Source: Hygrocybe punicea (lineage: Eukaryota > Basidiomycota > Agaricomycetes > Agaricales > Hygrophoraceae). Taken from it: a DNA stretch of 64,000 nt. The stretch lies in assembly GCA_963556145.1 (NCBI GenBank), contig OY744464.1, forward strand, positions 2,232,001-2,296,000. The letters run 5' to 3'. The notes under the pieces are model-generated. The model was not told the origin of the DNA and made no database searches. It worked only from the letters and a program-made list of their open reading frames with translations. Below, piece after piece: positions 33,101-43,224 of the stretch; positions within the stretch are counted from its first letter, which is position 1; every line of letters begins with the position of its first letter. The position numbers were made by a program, and so were the translations under genes.

Positions 33101-33918
33101 CCGGTTATCATCCTGAAGGCGATGGCCAAACGGAACGCGTCAATCAAACCCTTGAGCAATATCTCCGCGTTTATTGCAATTATCAGCAAGATAATTGGTC
33201 GTCCCTCCTTCCTCTTGCGGAATTTGCTTACAACAACGCTCCAAACGCCACTACCGGAGTTTCTCCTTTCTTTGCCAATAAAGGTTACCACCCTAACCTT
33301 TCCGTTCACCCGGAGCGCGACCTCTCCTCCGCCCACGCACGAAAATTCGCTGTGGACCTCGATGAATTACATCAACAACTTCGACAAACCATCTCTGAGG
33401 CACAACAACGTTATCAACACTACGCGGACTTGAAGCGCGCTCCGTCTCCGAACTTCAAGGTTTCGGATTCCGTCTACGTCAAAGCTGAGCATTTCCGGAC
33501 TACTAGACCCTCCAAGAAACTTTCTGAGAAGAACTTGGGGCCTTTTGAAGTTATTGCTAAGGCCGGTACTCACTCATATACCCTCCGTCTTCCGGAGGCT
33601 CTCCGCTCTGTTCACCCGGTCTATCATGTCTCTCAGCTCGAACCGGCGACTCCGAATACCATTCCTAACCGTGTCCAACCTCTGCCTCCTCCGATCGTTG
33701 TCGACGGAGAACCGGAGTTTGAGATCTCCGAAATACTCGATTCCAAGATCGACAACCGCCGTCGTGCTTGCAAGCTACTGTACCTTGTACGTTGGGAGGG
33801 CTACGAAGGCACTGACGAAGAAACTTCTTGGATCTTGGCCTCCGAACTTGGACATGCTACTGAGCTCGTTTCGGACTTTCACTCCGCTTATCCTTCGAAA
33901 CCGGGCCCGTCCTATTAA
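30169..33918 (+). CDS. chromovirus Pol (protease-RT-RNase H-integrase-chromodomain)
   Basis: Open in the -1 frame relative to gag from 30169, and no ATG is needed if made as a gag-pol fusion. In order: aspartic protease with VDCGSTHCFIDPEF (about 30350), reverse transcriptase with SLRLCVDFQGLNR and the catalytic YLDD (about 31495), RNase H with VETDASDYAVASIL (about 31930), the integrase zinc finger (HDHPTAGHFGQNK...CKSCTTC), catalytic SMDFIEQLPDS, TSDRGTEFVSHFF and GYHPEGDGQTERVNQ, and a C-terminal chromodomain (LLYLVRWEGYEGTDEETSWI, about 33780). No stop or frameshift interrupts it. The chromodomain places it in the chromovirus clade and suggests targeting to modified chromatin. Confidence 0.95.
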   Translation, partial: FRFSRGAGKIESSLHTPAQDVGCVEPDCALPEVKLNASALSNDSLTISLYHSTTLIVTLVDCGSTHCFIDPEFCSLHNLPIFPTAPKRLRLFDGSSGGIIDKCVSISVRFSTGEILILEFLVTPLDPSVSAVLGYSWLAKYNPLIDWVEHSVKFRSSDSAPPLSTPVPSEAPLPDPPVRPPSPPSSPSTPPEPSSPSASKPDISFVSAQAFLRGCKVPGTQVFRMEVRLPDATGRSASYGPPESSEPSVDLHNIPEEYHEFADVFSKTKAWNLPEHRPYDLKINLEDGAKPPFGPIYSISPLELETLREYLDKNLRAGFVRSSRSPCGAPILFSRKKNGSLRLCVDFQGLNRITRKDRYPIPLTADLLDAPRTARIYTKIDLKHAYHLVRIAEGDEWKTAFRTRYGSFEWLVILEGLTNAPAAFQHFVNDIFSDLLDVSVIVYLDDILIYSDDPADHVDHVREVLRRLRKHGLYANAEKCSFGVDTVEYLGYILSPQGLSMDPAKVQTIQDWPEPRKIKDVQSFLGFANFYRRFIPDYSSITIPLTRLTRKGLHWNFDDKCRSAFNDLKSAFISAPILSHWSPEFDTLVETDASDYAVASILSVRHPDGEIHPVAFRSRTLSDSELNYDTHDKELLAIFDAFTAWRHYLEGTATPVDVITDHKNLEYFSTVRLLTRRQARWSEFLSRFNFVIRFRPGKLGTKPDTLTRRWDVYAKGGDSDYAKANPHNFRPVFGPEQLASSLRATSLEDVVLGAGFTIDVDSLHSDIISGLQVDPIASGHVSRTTSGPDPRWSIDNLGFLRLDNRIYVPDVNDLRLRILRSKHDHPTAGHFGQNKTLEIIRREYTWPGLRTFVRDYCKSCTTCARSKTPRHRPYGLLKQLPIPEKPWNSISMDFIEQLPDSEGFTAILVVVDCLSKQGIFIPTYDTITSPQLAHLFLIHVFSKHGVPSHVTSDRGTEFVSHFFRSLGKALDMKLHFTSGYHPEGDGQTERVNQTLEQYLRVYCNYQQDNWSSLLPLAEFAYNNAPNATTGVSPFFANKGYHPNLSVHPERDLSSAHARKFAVDLDELHQQLRQTISEAQQRYQHYADLKRAPSPNFKVSDSVYVKAEHFRTTRPSKKLSEKNLGPFEVIAKAGTHSYTLRLPEALRSVHPVYHVSQLEPATPNTIPNRVQPLPPPIVVDGEPEFEISEILDSKIDNRRRACKLLYLVRWEGYEGTDEETSWILASELGHATELVSDFHSAYPSKPGPSY

Positions 33919-33928
33919 TTCTGTCTAT

Positions 33929-34783
33929 TTACGATTTTCGCGGACTATTTTCAAGGTTTCCTCCTTTCCCCAAAAAATCCCCCTCTTCCCACTCCGTTTC
34001 CGTCTCCTCCGGCGCGATGTCCTCGGACTCCGGAGTGTACTTCCGGAGCTCGTATGAATTATCTCTGAGGAACTCTAAGTTCCTCAGATGGTCGGCCCAT
34101 TGAGCCGCATGTTCGCGGAGATCCTCCACGGTGTCCCATACCCCCTCGCATGCCTCCGCGACCCGTCCCAACATCGCCGTATTTTCTTCTGTCGCCCGGA
34201 GCAGCTTGTGAAGAAGCTGCTCCGTCCTCGTCAGCGGTTTCTTTACCGCGGGCTCCACTCCGCGGTACTCCGATCCGGATTCCTCCTTTTCCTCCTTTTT
34301 CTTTTTCTTCTTCACTCCACCCTCTTCACCATCTACCTCGCATCGCGCTTTTCTCTTCTTGCATGCATCGCAACTCCGCGCCTTTCCGGACGCGGGCCAC
34401 ACGCAGTTTTCCCGGCGTTCCGCGCACGCCTTGCATTGTACGGCCCTGCTTCTGTAGTCAACTCCGGTCTTTCATTTATGTGCCTTTGCTTACCCGTCTC
34501 TTTTTCTCTTCCCCTTCTCCGCACTTGAGGGCCCCTCCTCCGCCGCCTCCACTTTCTTTTTCTCCTCCTCCGCCGCCGTTTTCTTCTTCATTTCCTCCTC
34601 CACCCTTTTCATCGCCTCCGCCTGGATCTTCTGTCTCCTCTCCTCTTCCGCCTTCTTCCTCTCGTCCTCCGCTTTTCTCCGTTCTTCTGCCTCCTCTTTC
34701 GCCCTCATTTCGGCGAATTCGCGCTCCATCTCCTTGATGCGCGCGGCTATCTCTTGCGAGGACGATAATTGCGAGGACGACAT
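33929..34783 (-). CDS. antisense spliced gene inside the chromovirus (coiled coil plus Cys motifs)
   Basis: Two exons, 34783-34494 and 34451-33929, joined by a 42-nt GTAAGC...TACAG intron, encode 270 residues in the orientation opposite to pol. Exon 1 starts MSSSQLSSSQEIAARIKEME and is a long Glu/Lys/Ala coiled coil ending KGKRKRDG. Exon 2 opens with two Cys clusters, QCKACAERRENC and RSCDACKKRKARC, resembling fungal Zn2Cys6 DNA-binding motifs, then acidic and Leu-rich helices. The splice joins the coil to the Cys region in frame, which supports real coding. It starts before the 3' LTR and stops 10 bp beyond the pol stop. I recall similar coil plus Cys proteins next to gypsy elements in other basidiomycetes. 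Function unknown; a nuclear or regulatory role is only a guess. Confidence 0.7.
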
Positions 34784-34892
34784 TTTTTGGGTTGTCTCCT
34801 GGCCAGGAGTTTGTTTTATACCGTAGGCCCTCCGCTTTGAACTCCGCTGCGGTTCTCCCTTTGTTCCACAGGCGTCTCAAGGGTTCGACGCT

Positions 34893-34902
34893 AAGGGGGA
34901 GA
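34893..34902 (+). other. polypurine tract of the chromovirus
   Basis: AAGGGGGAGA, three bases before the 3' LTR start at 34906; the usual primer site for plus-strand DNA synthesis. Confidence 0.75.
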
Positions 34903-34905
34903 TAC

Positions 34906-35461
34906 TGTCATATCCCATGCAGCTCCGCCGGATTCCGACGAACTCCGCTCCGGACTTTTCCGCCGACTTATCTTATCTTATCTTATCTTATCTTCTCGCG
35001 TACGTTATTGTTCTTCTCTTGTTAATTACTATTCTTCCCCATCTCCGTTTACTCCGACCTCCTTTTCTCTTCCTCCCCTTTGTTTACTTGTCACCGTACA
35101 TAGCAACCTTTTATCCCTTTTATTTTCTTTCGAACTCCGGTCCTCTTTCCGGAGTTCATATTGTCTTCACATCTCCAAGGACATGACAATTAGTCTACCA
35201 AGTATATAAACTAGAACTACAATGTCCTGTAACTCCGTTCAGAAAATCAACTTGAGTTCCTTATTTCTTACCCACTCTCAAACTTAAGGCTTTCCCTTAA
35301 GCTCATTAGTTATCTTAGTACTTAGTCCGGAACTCCGGACTAACTCCACTCCGTCCACGTCTTCTCAATACGACTTAAGGAAGTAGTGAACCTACTTCAA
35401 GAGTTGACGTCTCCGCTCCTCCGAAGAACTCCGATCCTTCCGGAGTTGCACGCCTCTAACA
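34906..35461 (+). repeat. 3' LTR of the chromovirus
   Basis: 556 bp, same ends as the 5' LTR. It is followed directly by the target duplication GTTGT. Confidence 0.92.
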
Positions 35462-35477
35462 GTTGTCAATATAGTAG

Positions 35478-37790
35478 TGTTGGGGAAGTTTGGTCTCAGA
35501 CCGACCCAAACCTGGTTTAGACTGAACCAAAACCACCGGTTTTGGTTTTGATTTGGGAAATTTCGGCTGAGACCGAACCATTGAGGACATTCCGGTTTTG
35601 GAAAGTCTGAGTGTCCGAGTCCGAGTCCGAGTCTGAGTCTAGTAATATGTTACCACCATTACTATACCTTCTCAAGCATAACCCCGATACATTTGATAGT
35701 CATTCGTTTATCACTCTATTCAGGTTTTATACCTATGCCCGCCTCCTCAAGGATGATATCTTATTGTCAGATGAATCGGCACTGATGACAATTGGTGATC
35801 CAACGCATGAGGTAGAACGTGAAGTAGGATGTGAAGTAGGATGTGACGGCGAGACAGGCTCCACTTTGATGGTATGCCCTGGTTGAGGCGTAATGATATC
35901 GGGGTCACTCGAGATGTCAAGTCTTTGTATCGGCATTACACGGCTTTTTCGTCTAACTCTTGTCCTAGCACAGCTTGCATCGTCTCGCTTACGTTTCAGT
36001 GAATTCGACTCCTCATCAGACGAATCGGTAATTTCAATGTATGGCATTGACTTGCGACGTGATGGATGAGTCTTTCCTTCCTGTATCTTGCTTTTGACAT
36101 AGCGACGCTCACGAGGCAAGTTGTTGCAAAAATGAGGCACATCATGCATGGATGTCAACGCAAGGTGTCGATCCAAGTCCTTGCAGTGGACAACATCGAG
36201 TGCCTTGAGAAAGATCCGCTCATTCTCTTGAACAGTAATGACGTGTCCGAGCTTGATGCGTGTCCAGGTACCAAGTGATGTGCGGTGGAGCTGTAAGCAG
36301 GTGACATTGGACGGAAAATCAAGGTCATCAAGAACATCGCGGGTGACAACAAAATATGGCCAGGTGAATGCATCCTGGCAGTCGGTAACAACAGGTTCCA
36401 CATCATCCTGTGTAACATATCAGCAACATGATAAATCATACTTAATGGACAACAGACCTTCAACCACACGTAGACAATGATGTTATGCTTAGACTTCTGT
36501 ATGTAATCAAGCCGCTGGGCATCAACATGCCATTTTTTCTCCCGAAGTTGTTGCTCTGTCTTCCACTGCTCAGTGAAGATGGCCGACATTTGTAATGCGT
36601 ATCGTGGGTCAGGCTGAGCATTCAGTGTGTCACCCTGAGTGAATGTGATTGGAGTGGGAAGAGAAGCTGGCAAGGTAGCAGTGGCAGATTCGGCGATAGG
36701 CAAAACAGAGGAGGACGATGCCGTTACTGGTGTATACACTGGAAGGGAGAGTGGAGCACCCAATGGGACTGCAGAAATGGGAGTCTGACGAGCAGCAGGT
36801 ATGGGATCTAGACATGCCGTAGCCTTGGTCACAAAATGCGGCGGACTGAGGCAACCACCGGCCGCTATGCAATGGGTTTTGCAGTAGCGGCGGCGGCAAT
36901 CAGCTCGAATCCTGGTAGATTTGCATCGAGGAGCTAGACAAGACTCCTTCTGGGCCTGAGGGAGCGGAACGACCAGTTCGGCAGGCGTAGTGGTATAGGA
37001 AAGATGAGGGGTGCTTTCAGGATGTCTTTCGGGCTGACCGGAGCTAGGGATGTTCTCAGCGACTGGTTGAAGCTGGCTGGAGGAAGGGAGCGAGGGAGAG
37101 CGGGAACTGCTTGAGCGGGAACCTTTTTGCCATCGGAAGAAATTACACTGTATGCGCGTGATGAGATCAAGCATCTTGCACTGTATTGAATCGGTAAACC
37201 AACAGGTCATCACCAGTAAATTGATGGGGCATCGCCAGGAACTGCTCACCACAGCAATCATACGGCCTTGGTTGCCGTTGTTGTTGGATTTCACGGCACG
37301 ATATGAAACAAACTGTTGGCAGGTCGGGCATAGCAATCCCTCATCATCAGACATTATGGTATTCGGCACCAAAACGGATAGAGGATGACACTAAATTGAA
37401 AAGGAGCGACAAGTAACATATTGTGAGGAGAGCCTGAATTTCACGAAGTCAGACTGGTATGAGTTGAGACTTGAACTACTCACTGGGTTGCAATAGTGTA
37501 ACAAAAAGACGTACGAAACTTCGGTGATATCAGAATGGTATCGCTAGGGTCTGCGTTGTTGTCGTTGGCGTCACTGGGGTCTATGTCGGCGTCGTTCGAC
37601 AAGTTTTGATGTGTTTGTTTGGCATTATTGGGCTATGCGGACTTGGACTGGACTCAGACACGCGGACTTTCCAAAACCGGAACTTTCTGGAACCATTTGG
37701 TCTCTGGTTTGGAGATTTGGCTGCAGGCCGAAATGGTTTCAAACTGAGTTTGAACTGCGAACCAACATTCCCCAGTCGGCCACTTGGCTG
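35478..37790. mobile_element. putative inverted-repeat element carrying a zinc-finger gene
   Basis: The zinc-finger gene is bracketed by a roughly 160-bp segment at 35478-35640 and its inverted, diverged counterpart at about 37615-37790. Shared blocks include TTCCGGTTTTGGAAAGTC, followed by TGTCCGAGTCCGAG-type repeats, and outer ends GGGGAAGTTTGG / GGGGAATGTTGG. A third, stand-alone copy lies at 41615-41790. I could not define an exact target duplication, so the limits are approximate. Confidence 0.5.
35733..37354 (-). CDS. GRF-like zinc-finger protein of a transposon-associated agaricomycete family
   Basis: Exons 37354-37250, 37147-36458 and 36407-35733 give 489 residues. The N terminus has a GRF/zinc-ribbon-like module, CPTCQQFVSYRAVKSNNNGN, continuing after splicing as RMIAVCNFFRW. 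A second Cys/His module follows: CLAPRCKSTRIRADCRRRYC then KTHCIAAGGC. The middle is Pro/Ser/Thr-rich; the C-terminal third (TWPYFVVTRDVLDDLDFPSN, RIKLGHVITVQENERIFLKA) is conserved-looking and followed by a basic, Ser-rich tail (SLKRKRDD). Proteins with these two modules are common in mushroom genomes near repeats. I infer nucleic-acid binding. Introns are GTGAGC...TACAG and GTCTGT...CACAG. Confidence 0.6.
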
Positions 37791-38036
37791 ACTTCCAAAG
37801 TCACCAAGACACCTCTGCAACCACCAACAATGCCCACAAGATATGCCAAACGAGGTCGACGGAGCAGCCAAGGTCAACAAAATGGGCGACAGGGAGTACC
37901 CTGCTGCCCACATAAGTTTCATATTTTATTTTATTTTATTTGACACTAACTAACTTCACTTCAGTTACCGGTCAACGGCCACACCACCACCACCATCACT
38001 ACCGCCACCACTACCACCACCACCACTGGTCTACGA

Positions 38037-38072
38037 TGATGACGACGACAATGATGACAACAATGACAACAA
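38037..38072. repeat. GACAAC-type microsatellite, left part
   Basis: GAT/GAC/AAC trinucleotide array that continues at 39236-39344 and 40276-40305. It was split by HLE-1 and by the hAT MITE, so it serves as a target site for both. Confidence 0.8.
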
Positions 38073-39235
38073 CTTGTTTAGTGGGCCAGTGCTGCGCATG
38101 GCATGAACGAGTTCTTTTTTTCCCCTCTCCACTTCCATGATGAAGTAAACAATTGCATAAAGCATGTTACATATGGTATAAGATACATAGCATATGTTGT
38201 ATACTGCCAATTATTCTAATAAGCCCATCTCTCACCTCAGCAACATGAAAAGTAGAAAAAATAAAACTACATAAAGTGTCTTGAGTGTTCATCAACCTCC
38301 TCTCTTACTGTCATGTCTTCTGTGCTGTATCATTATATAATATTCTCAGCCAAAAAAGAAATGTTGAGGAGGCAATAGGTCAACTGTCAAATACAACTGC
38401 CTCCTAAACATTATGATAATAATTGACTTACCTTCTCCAGGACCTTCTATGCTGTACAACAGATGACAACATGAAGACAGCTGTGCTTGATGATTGGGCT
38501 AATGTTACATATGGCAAGAACAAAGTCTTTTTTCTTTTATTGGATTTTTGTTTGTATGATTATTATGAACACCATAATGTTGCTTGAAATAAATTAGCAT
38601 ATAAGATAATGTATATATATGGCAATATCACATTGAATTTTATGTTTTAAGTAAAAATATCAGTATATTATCTGAGTTAAGCTTATTTCTGCTTATATGG
38701 CTGATATTTCCATATATAGTAATAGTGGTCACATGTGACTATGACTCCTGTGATCAGCTCAAAATTTAGCATTTATAGTGTAAAATTGCCTTATATGGTT
38801 AGACTGGTCACATGTGACTGTCACCATTGTGATCAGAAAAAAATTTGCTATATAATATCAGAAATTGCCTTATATGGTTAGATTGGTCACATGTGACTGT
38901 CACACCTTGCCCGAAATAGTTATATTAGTCAGCAGTTCAATTTTCAGCTGATTCCAATAAGAATTGAAGTTAGTATGAATATTTTGAATATAATTTGAAG
39001 GTAATGTGTCTTTTCTGAGGCAACCCATATTTGGATGCTTATGTAAGCTTGTCCACACATGGCTTGGACCACATATTATTTTTCAGTATAACAAGTAGAA
39101 TCATATCTTTTACCAAAAAAAAAAGTCCCCTACATATGATCAACTTCATTAATTAATTAATTAATTAATTACGAACCCTCACTGAACCAGGTCTGATAAA
39201 GAACGAGTCTTTTAATAAATTAAAAGAACTCGTAA
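38073..39235 (+). mobile_element. HLE-1 (Helitron-like non-autonomous element)
   Basis: 1163 bp. The 5' end is CTTGTTTAGTGGGCCAGTGC and the 3' end is a hairpin (ACGAGTCTTTTAAT, AA loop, ATTAAAAGAACTCGT) followed by AA. Inserted in the GACAAC microsatellite between A and T: removing it rejoins the array exactly, with no duplication. It has three internal GTCACATGTGAC palindromes and no coding capacity. Confidence 0.8.
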
Positions 39236-39344
39236 TGACAACAACAATGACAACAACAATGACAACAATGACAACAACGACAATGTTGACGACAATGATG
39301 ACAACAATGACAATGACAACAACAACAACAACAACAATGACAAC

Positions 39345-40275
39345 TAGGGATGACCACGGGTCTTGAACGGGTCGGCTCAGCTGACACCGCACCCGTACTC
39401 GTGAACACCTTACCCGGGGCGGTTTTGACCCGCACTGCACCCGAACATCCACAGGTCACGACGGTACACCTTACCTGTGGTGTACCGTCGCGTCCTGCCG
39501 TCCACCACAGCCCCCGTTCCGCTCTGCAACCTCGCAGATGCAGCGCCAGCGTCAATTGACGTGATGTGCTTGTCCGCGAGGTGATCAACATGGGGAACGA
39601 GGGGGGCATGTGCCGTCGGACGCGTTGTAGCGCGTCTGCGAGGTGGACAAGAGGGGGACGAGAGGGGGACGCGTTGCCGTCGTCGCTGTTGCGTGTCCGC
39701 AAGGTGGACGAAAGGGGACGCGTCGTTGTTGCGTGTCCACGAGGTGGACAAAGGCCCGGGCCGGGGGACGCGTTGTTGTTGTTGTTGCGTGTCCACGAGG
39801 TGGACGAGAGGGGGTGCGTTGTCGTTGTTGCTTGTCCGCGAGGTGGACGAGAGGGGCACGCGTTGTTGTTGTTGCGTGTCCGCGAGGTGGACGAGAGGGC
39901 GACGTGTCGTTATCGTTGCGTGCTGTTGCCCCATGCTGTTGTTGTTGTTGTCATAGCGTAGTTAGCTACAGTTCATTACTTGATCAGAAATTGAGACTTA
40001 CTTAGGCCGGGAAGTGGGAGCACCACCCCCCGGCCGCTTCCCTGCTCCTTCCTTTGACTGTTCCGGTCAGTCGTCTGGTCGCTGCGCGCTTGCTCGCCCT
40101 TGGTCGTAGCCGTCGAGGTGGTTGTGGTGGTTGTGTGATGAACCCGTGACACACCGCCAAACCGCGGGTACGGGTCACGGTATGGTCACGGGTGATGAAA
40201 CCAAACACCCTACCTGTACCCACGCAACCCGTTTTGGTAATACCGCGGGTTGACCCAAACCCGTGGTCATCCCTA
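39345..40275. mobile_element. hAT-type MITE
   Basis: 931 bp with perfect 17-bp terminal inverted repeats TAGGGATGACCACGGGT and an 8-bp target duplication ATGACAAC (39337-39344 and 40276-40283), the signature of hAT elements. It has no transposase; the interior is GC-rich with a minisatellite. Sub-terminal sequence is also inverted (ACGGGTC / GACCCGT motifs). Confidence 0.88.
39560..39945. repeat. GC-rich minisatellite inside the hAT MITE
   Basis: About eight imperfect units of 42-50 nt sharing GTCCGCGAGGTGGACGAGAG and GGGGACGCGTTGTTGTTG. Several frames are open on both strands only because of the repeat; I do not call a gene. Confidence 0.75.
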
Positions 40276-40305
40276 ATGACAACAACAACAACAACAACAA
40301 CAACG

Positions 40306-41614
40306 ATGATGATTGCCACCACGACAGCCACGACCACCAGGACAGCCACATTGGATGGCCACAACAACACATCCAAGACGTGTGTGCACGCAAAGGAACG
40401 TGAACGGGGTGGAGTGGCAGTCAACAAGATGGAACAAGCAGTGGGGGGTGGTGCATCCACCCCCACTCCTTCGAGGTATGTTATGTTATTGATTTTTCTA
40501 TTGATTTTTTTCGTACATAACAGAACGCGGCACTGTACCACCACCACCATCACCACCATGCATCACCACAGAAAAAGGCCAATGTGGTGAAAGGGTGCAC
40601 TGCGGTAATGTGAACAGAATCAAATACCAACTCTACCACAGTGCTGTACAAATTCTGAGGGGTTCAATCTCAATCCAAAAGGTTAATAAAAATACTCAGA
40701 GGTGCTCTGGATAGCTGTGATGATGTTTTCGATGTGTGCAATGTGTGCAATGTGTGCAATGTGCGTGGTGTGTGCGAAACAGCTGCGACATTTTCAGTGT
40801 ATACATAGCACTTTGTAGAAGGAATGTGAAGTTTTAATAGAGCATAGTGGAGCTATCACATGGATGGCGCAGTAAAGAGGTGATATGATAGACTGGAATC
40901 GGGGGTATACAAGATTTCTCTCTAGTATGTAAACTATAGAGGGTATTTATGCAAAGTTGGTTGTTAGGACAATAAAGGGTGAAGAAGGCAAGACAAATAG
41001 ATGGCGCATGACAGAACTATGGTGCAATAGGGATAAAATGGAACTGAAACAAAGGGTATAGCACCATGCGAAGCAATTTCCAAAATATCTAGAGGATAGG
41101 AGCTATAATGTTTGTAAGTGAAACATGTCGCATAAAGACTTCCCTGGAACCGGAACAGAATCGGAATGGAATAGGGTGAATGGTATAAGCATGGGTGATG
41201 TCAGAGAGGCCCAAAATATGTTTCCGAAGGGGCTGAAGAGCTCCGAAGAAAATTGCAGTAATGTTGAAGTATCGCCTGTATCGCGCGCATATCGCAGTTG
41301 CATCACAATGGAGATACATATGAATCGGGATGTTTCGCTGTGAATCGCAGCATGTCGAGGCTAGAATAGGTCCAATAGAACATTTCCATGCTTAGGGACA
41401 TGCGCTGCGTATCAGCAGCCAATGCAGGGTCAACCCGCCCATCGTTGCGCATACAATGCGTATGATGCATCTGGACAGCCGATGGCTCAACGCCTGTGCA
41501 ATGTGTGCCAGCACCCCAGCACCCCAATCACACCTCGCACACAGGTTGGCCATGTCAATTGATGTGCACAACACTTTTGCAAGGTCAGAATGGTGCAGGG
41601 TGACTGACCACCCA
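40306..41614. other. long stretch without recognisable genes
   Basis: Contains GCC/ACC-rich simple repeats to about 40400, an AATGTGTGC array near 40735-40760, then unremarkable sequence. None of the short frames resembles a protein I know. Confidence 0.4.
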
Positions 41615-41790
41615 GCGGTTTGCGGTTCAAACCGTGTTTGGACCAAAACCAAACCGACGTAAACCGTTTATGTTGGTTTCGGTTTCAGTTTGGGATTTTT
41701 CGGCAGGAACTGAACCATTTGGTTTTGGTTTGGGGCAAAAAGACCGAAAACTGGACTGAACCAAACTTCCCCATCACTAGTAAGCACATG
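41615..41790 (-). repeat. stand-alone copy of the 35.5/37.7-kb inverted repeat
   Basis: On the minus strand it starts GGGGAAGTTTGGTTCAGTCC and carries the same AACCAAAACC / TTTCGGC blocks as the repeats around the zinc-finger gene. It could be a solo MITE or a SINE-like unit. Confidence 0.45.
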
Positions 41791-41834
41791 CTCTCTATGC
41801 ATTCCGTTTCCCTGATGGTTGTTGTATGATACAG

Positions 41835-42219
41835 GCATTTCTTACTGACGTCTTGTTCAATTTGCCTCGACTTCATTTCTCATGTGCACAGCAAAAAGCC
41901 GTCCTGTCGTGGGCAAGGGAACTTGGTGCTAAAGTACCACATTATGATGGACTTCGCAGATGTCAAGAGAAACTCAAGAAGGACCTTGGTGACCCTACAA
42001 CGCAGCAAGAGTCGGCCCAGGGACATGTATGGTACCTAAACGAGATTAGTGATACCATTGCTAAGGTATTCCAAGCCGCATCTGCCTGCTGCTTTCTGCT
42101 CACTTTCCTCAGGACATGTCGAACCCCATTACCCGACCCTCAATGGTCTTCTACCCCAACGCTTCGGGGACAATGGGTGAACTTTGGCATGGATCTAAGA
42201 TGCTGCGAGACATCCCTGA
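41835..42219 (+). pseudogene. fragment of a basidiomycete transposon-associated gene
   Basis: Two exons with a GTATTC...CCTCAG intron read AFLTDVLFNLPRLHFSCAQQ, LSWARELGAKVPHYDGLRRC, WYLNEISDTIAK joined to DMSNPITRPSMVFYP and GELWHGSKMLRDIPD. I have seen this block in large uncharacterised proteins of mushroom transposons, but cannot name the superfamily. It stops abruptly at HLE-2. Confidence 0.4.
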
Positions 42220-43224
42220 TTACGAGTTCTTTTAATTTATTAAAAGACTCGTTCTTTATCAGACCTGGTTCAGTGAAGGTTCGTAATTAATTAATTAATT
42301 AATTCATTAATTCATTAATGTTTTTGCATCGCCTATAGAGAAATTTTTTTTGGGCAAGAGATATGATTCTACTTCTTATGCTGCAATGTAACATAAAATC
42401 TGGGCCATGTTTGGAGTGGCTTACATAAGCATCCAAATATGGGATGTCTCACACAGGACAAATTACCTTCCAATTATATTCAAAATATTCATACACCCTT
42501 CAGTTCTCATCGGAATTAGCTGAAATTTGAACTGCTGACTAATATCAACATTTCGGGCAAGGTGTGACAGTCACATGTGACCAGTCTAACCATATAAGGT
42601 AATTTTATACCATATATCCTAAATTTCGAGGTGATCACAGGAGTCATAGTCACATGTGACCACCATTACTATATATGGAAATATCAGTCATATAAGCAGA
42701 AATTAGTGTAACTCAGATAATATAATGATATTTTTACTTAAAACATATAATTCAATGTGATATTGCTGTATATATTATATACTAATTATATATTTCAAGC
42801 AAAATCACTTATTGATGTTTGTAATAATCATACAAATAAAAATTCAATAATAGAAACAAGACTTTGTTCATGCCATATGCAACATTGGTCCACTCAAGTA
42901 CAGCTGTCTTCATGTTATCATCTCTTGTGCAGCAAAGTTATGGAGAAGTAGAGTTTAGCAAATGCAAGTCAATTGTTATCATACTGTTTAAAGACAGTTG
43001 TATTTGACAGTTGATGTATTGTGTTGCTCTCTTTTTTGGCTGAGAGTATTGCATAATGATGAAGCAAAGAAGACATGACAGTGGGAGAGGAAGTTGAGAC
43101 ATGCTATGCAGTTTTTTTTCTTCTACTTTTTGTGTTGCTATGGTGAGAGGTTGCTATGATGAAAGTGAGGAGGAGAAAAAAAGAACTCGTTCATGCCATG
43201 CGCAGCACTGGCCCACTAAACAAG
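42220..43224 (-). mobile_element. HLE-2
   Basis: 1005 bp, minus orientation, standard ends. Left flank is the transposon-associated gene fragment, right flank is Helitron copy 1, so it sits exactly at a junction of two unrelated coding sequences. The A/T junction rule holds. Two palindromes. Confidence 0.78.

Larger units (their letters stand above)
28425..35461 (+). mobile_element. complete Ty3/gypsy chromovirus
   Basis: 7037 bp, flanked by the 5-bp target duplication GTTGT (28420-28424 and 35462-35466). It has two 556-bp LTRs with TG...CA ends, gag, pol with a C-terminal chromodomain, a purine-rich tract (AAGGGGGAGA) just before the 3' LTR, and an antisense spliced gene between pol and the 3' LTR. 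All frames are intact and I noticed only one LTR-LTR difference, so insertion is recent and the element may still be active. A primer-binding site after the 5' LTR was not recognised. Confidence 0.93.

Noticed and set aside
34150..34737. Plus-strand Pro/Ser-rich ORF of 195 residues in the chromovirus
   Set aside because: Exact shadow of the Glu/Lys-rich antisense coiled-coil gene; the composition is that of a reverse frame.
39566..40005. Several long ORFs with Cys/Arg/Trp repeats
   Set aside because: They are frames through the minisatellite of the hAT MITE, with no start or splice context.
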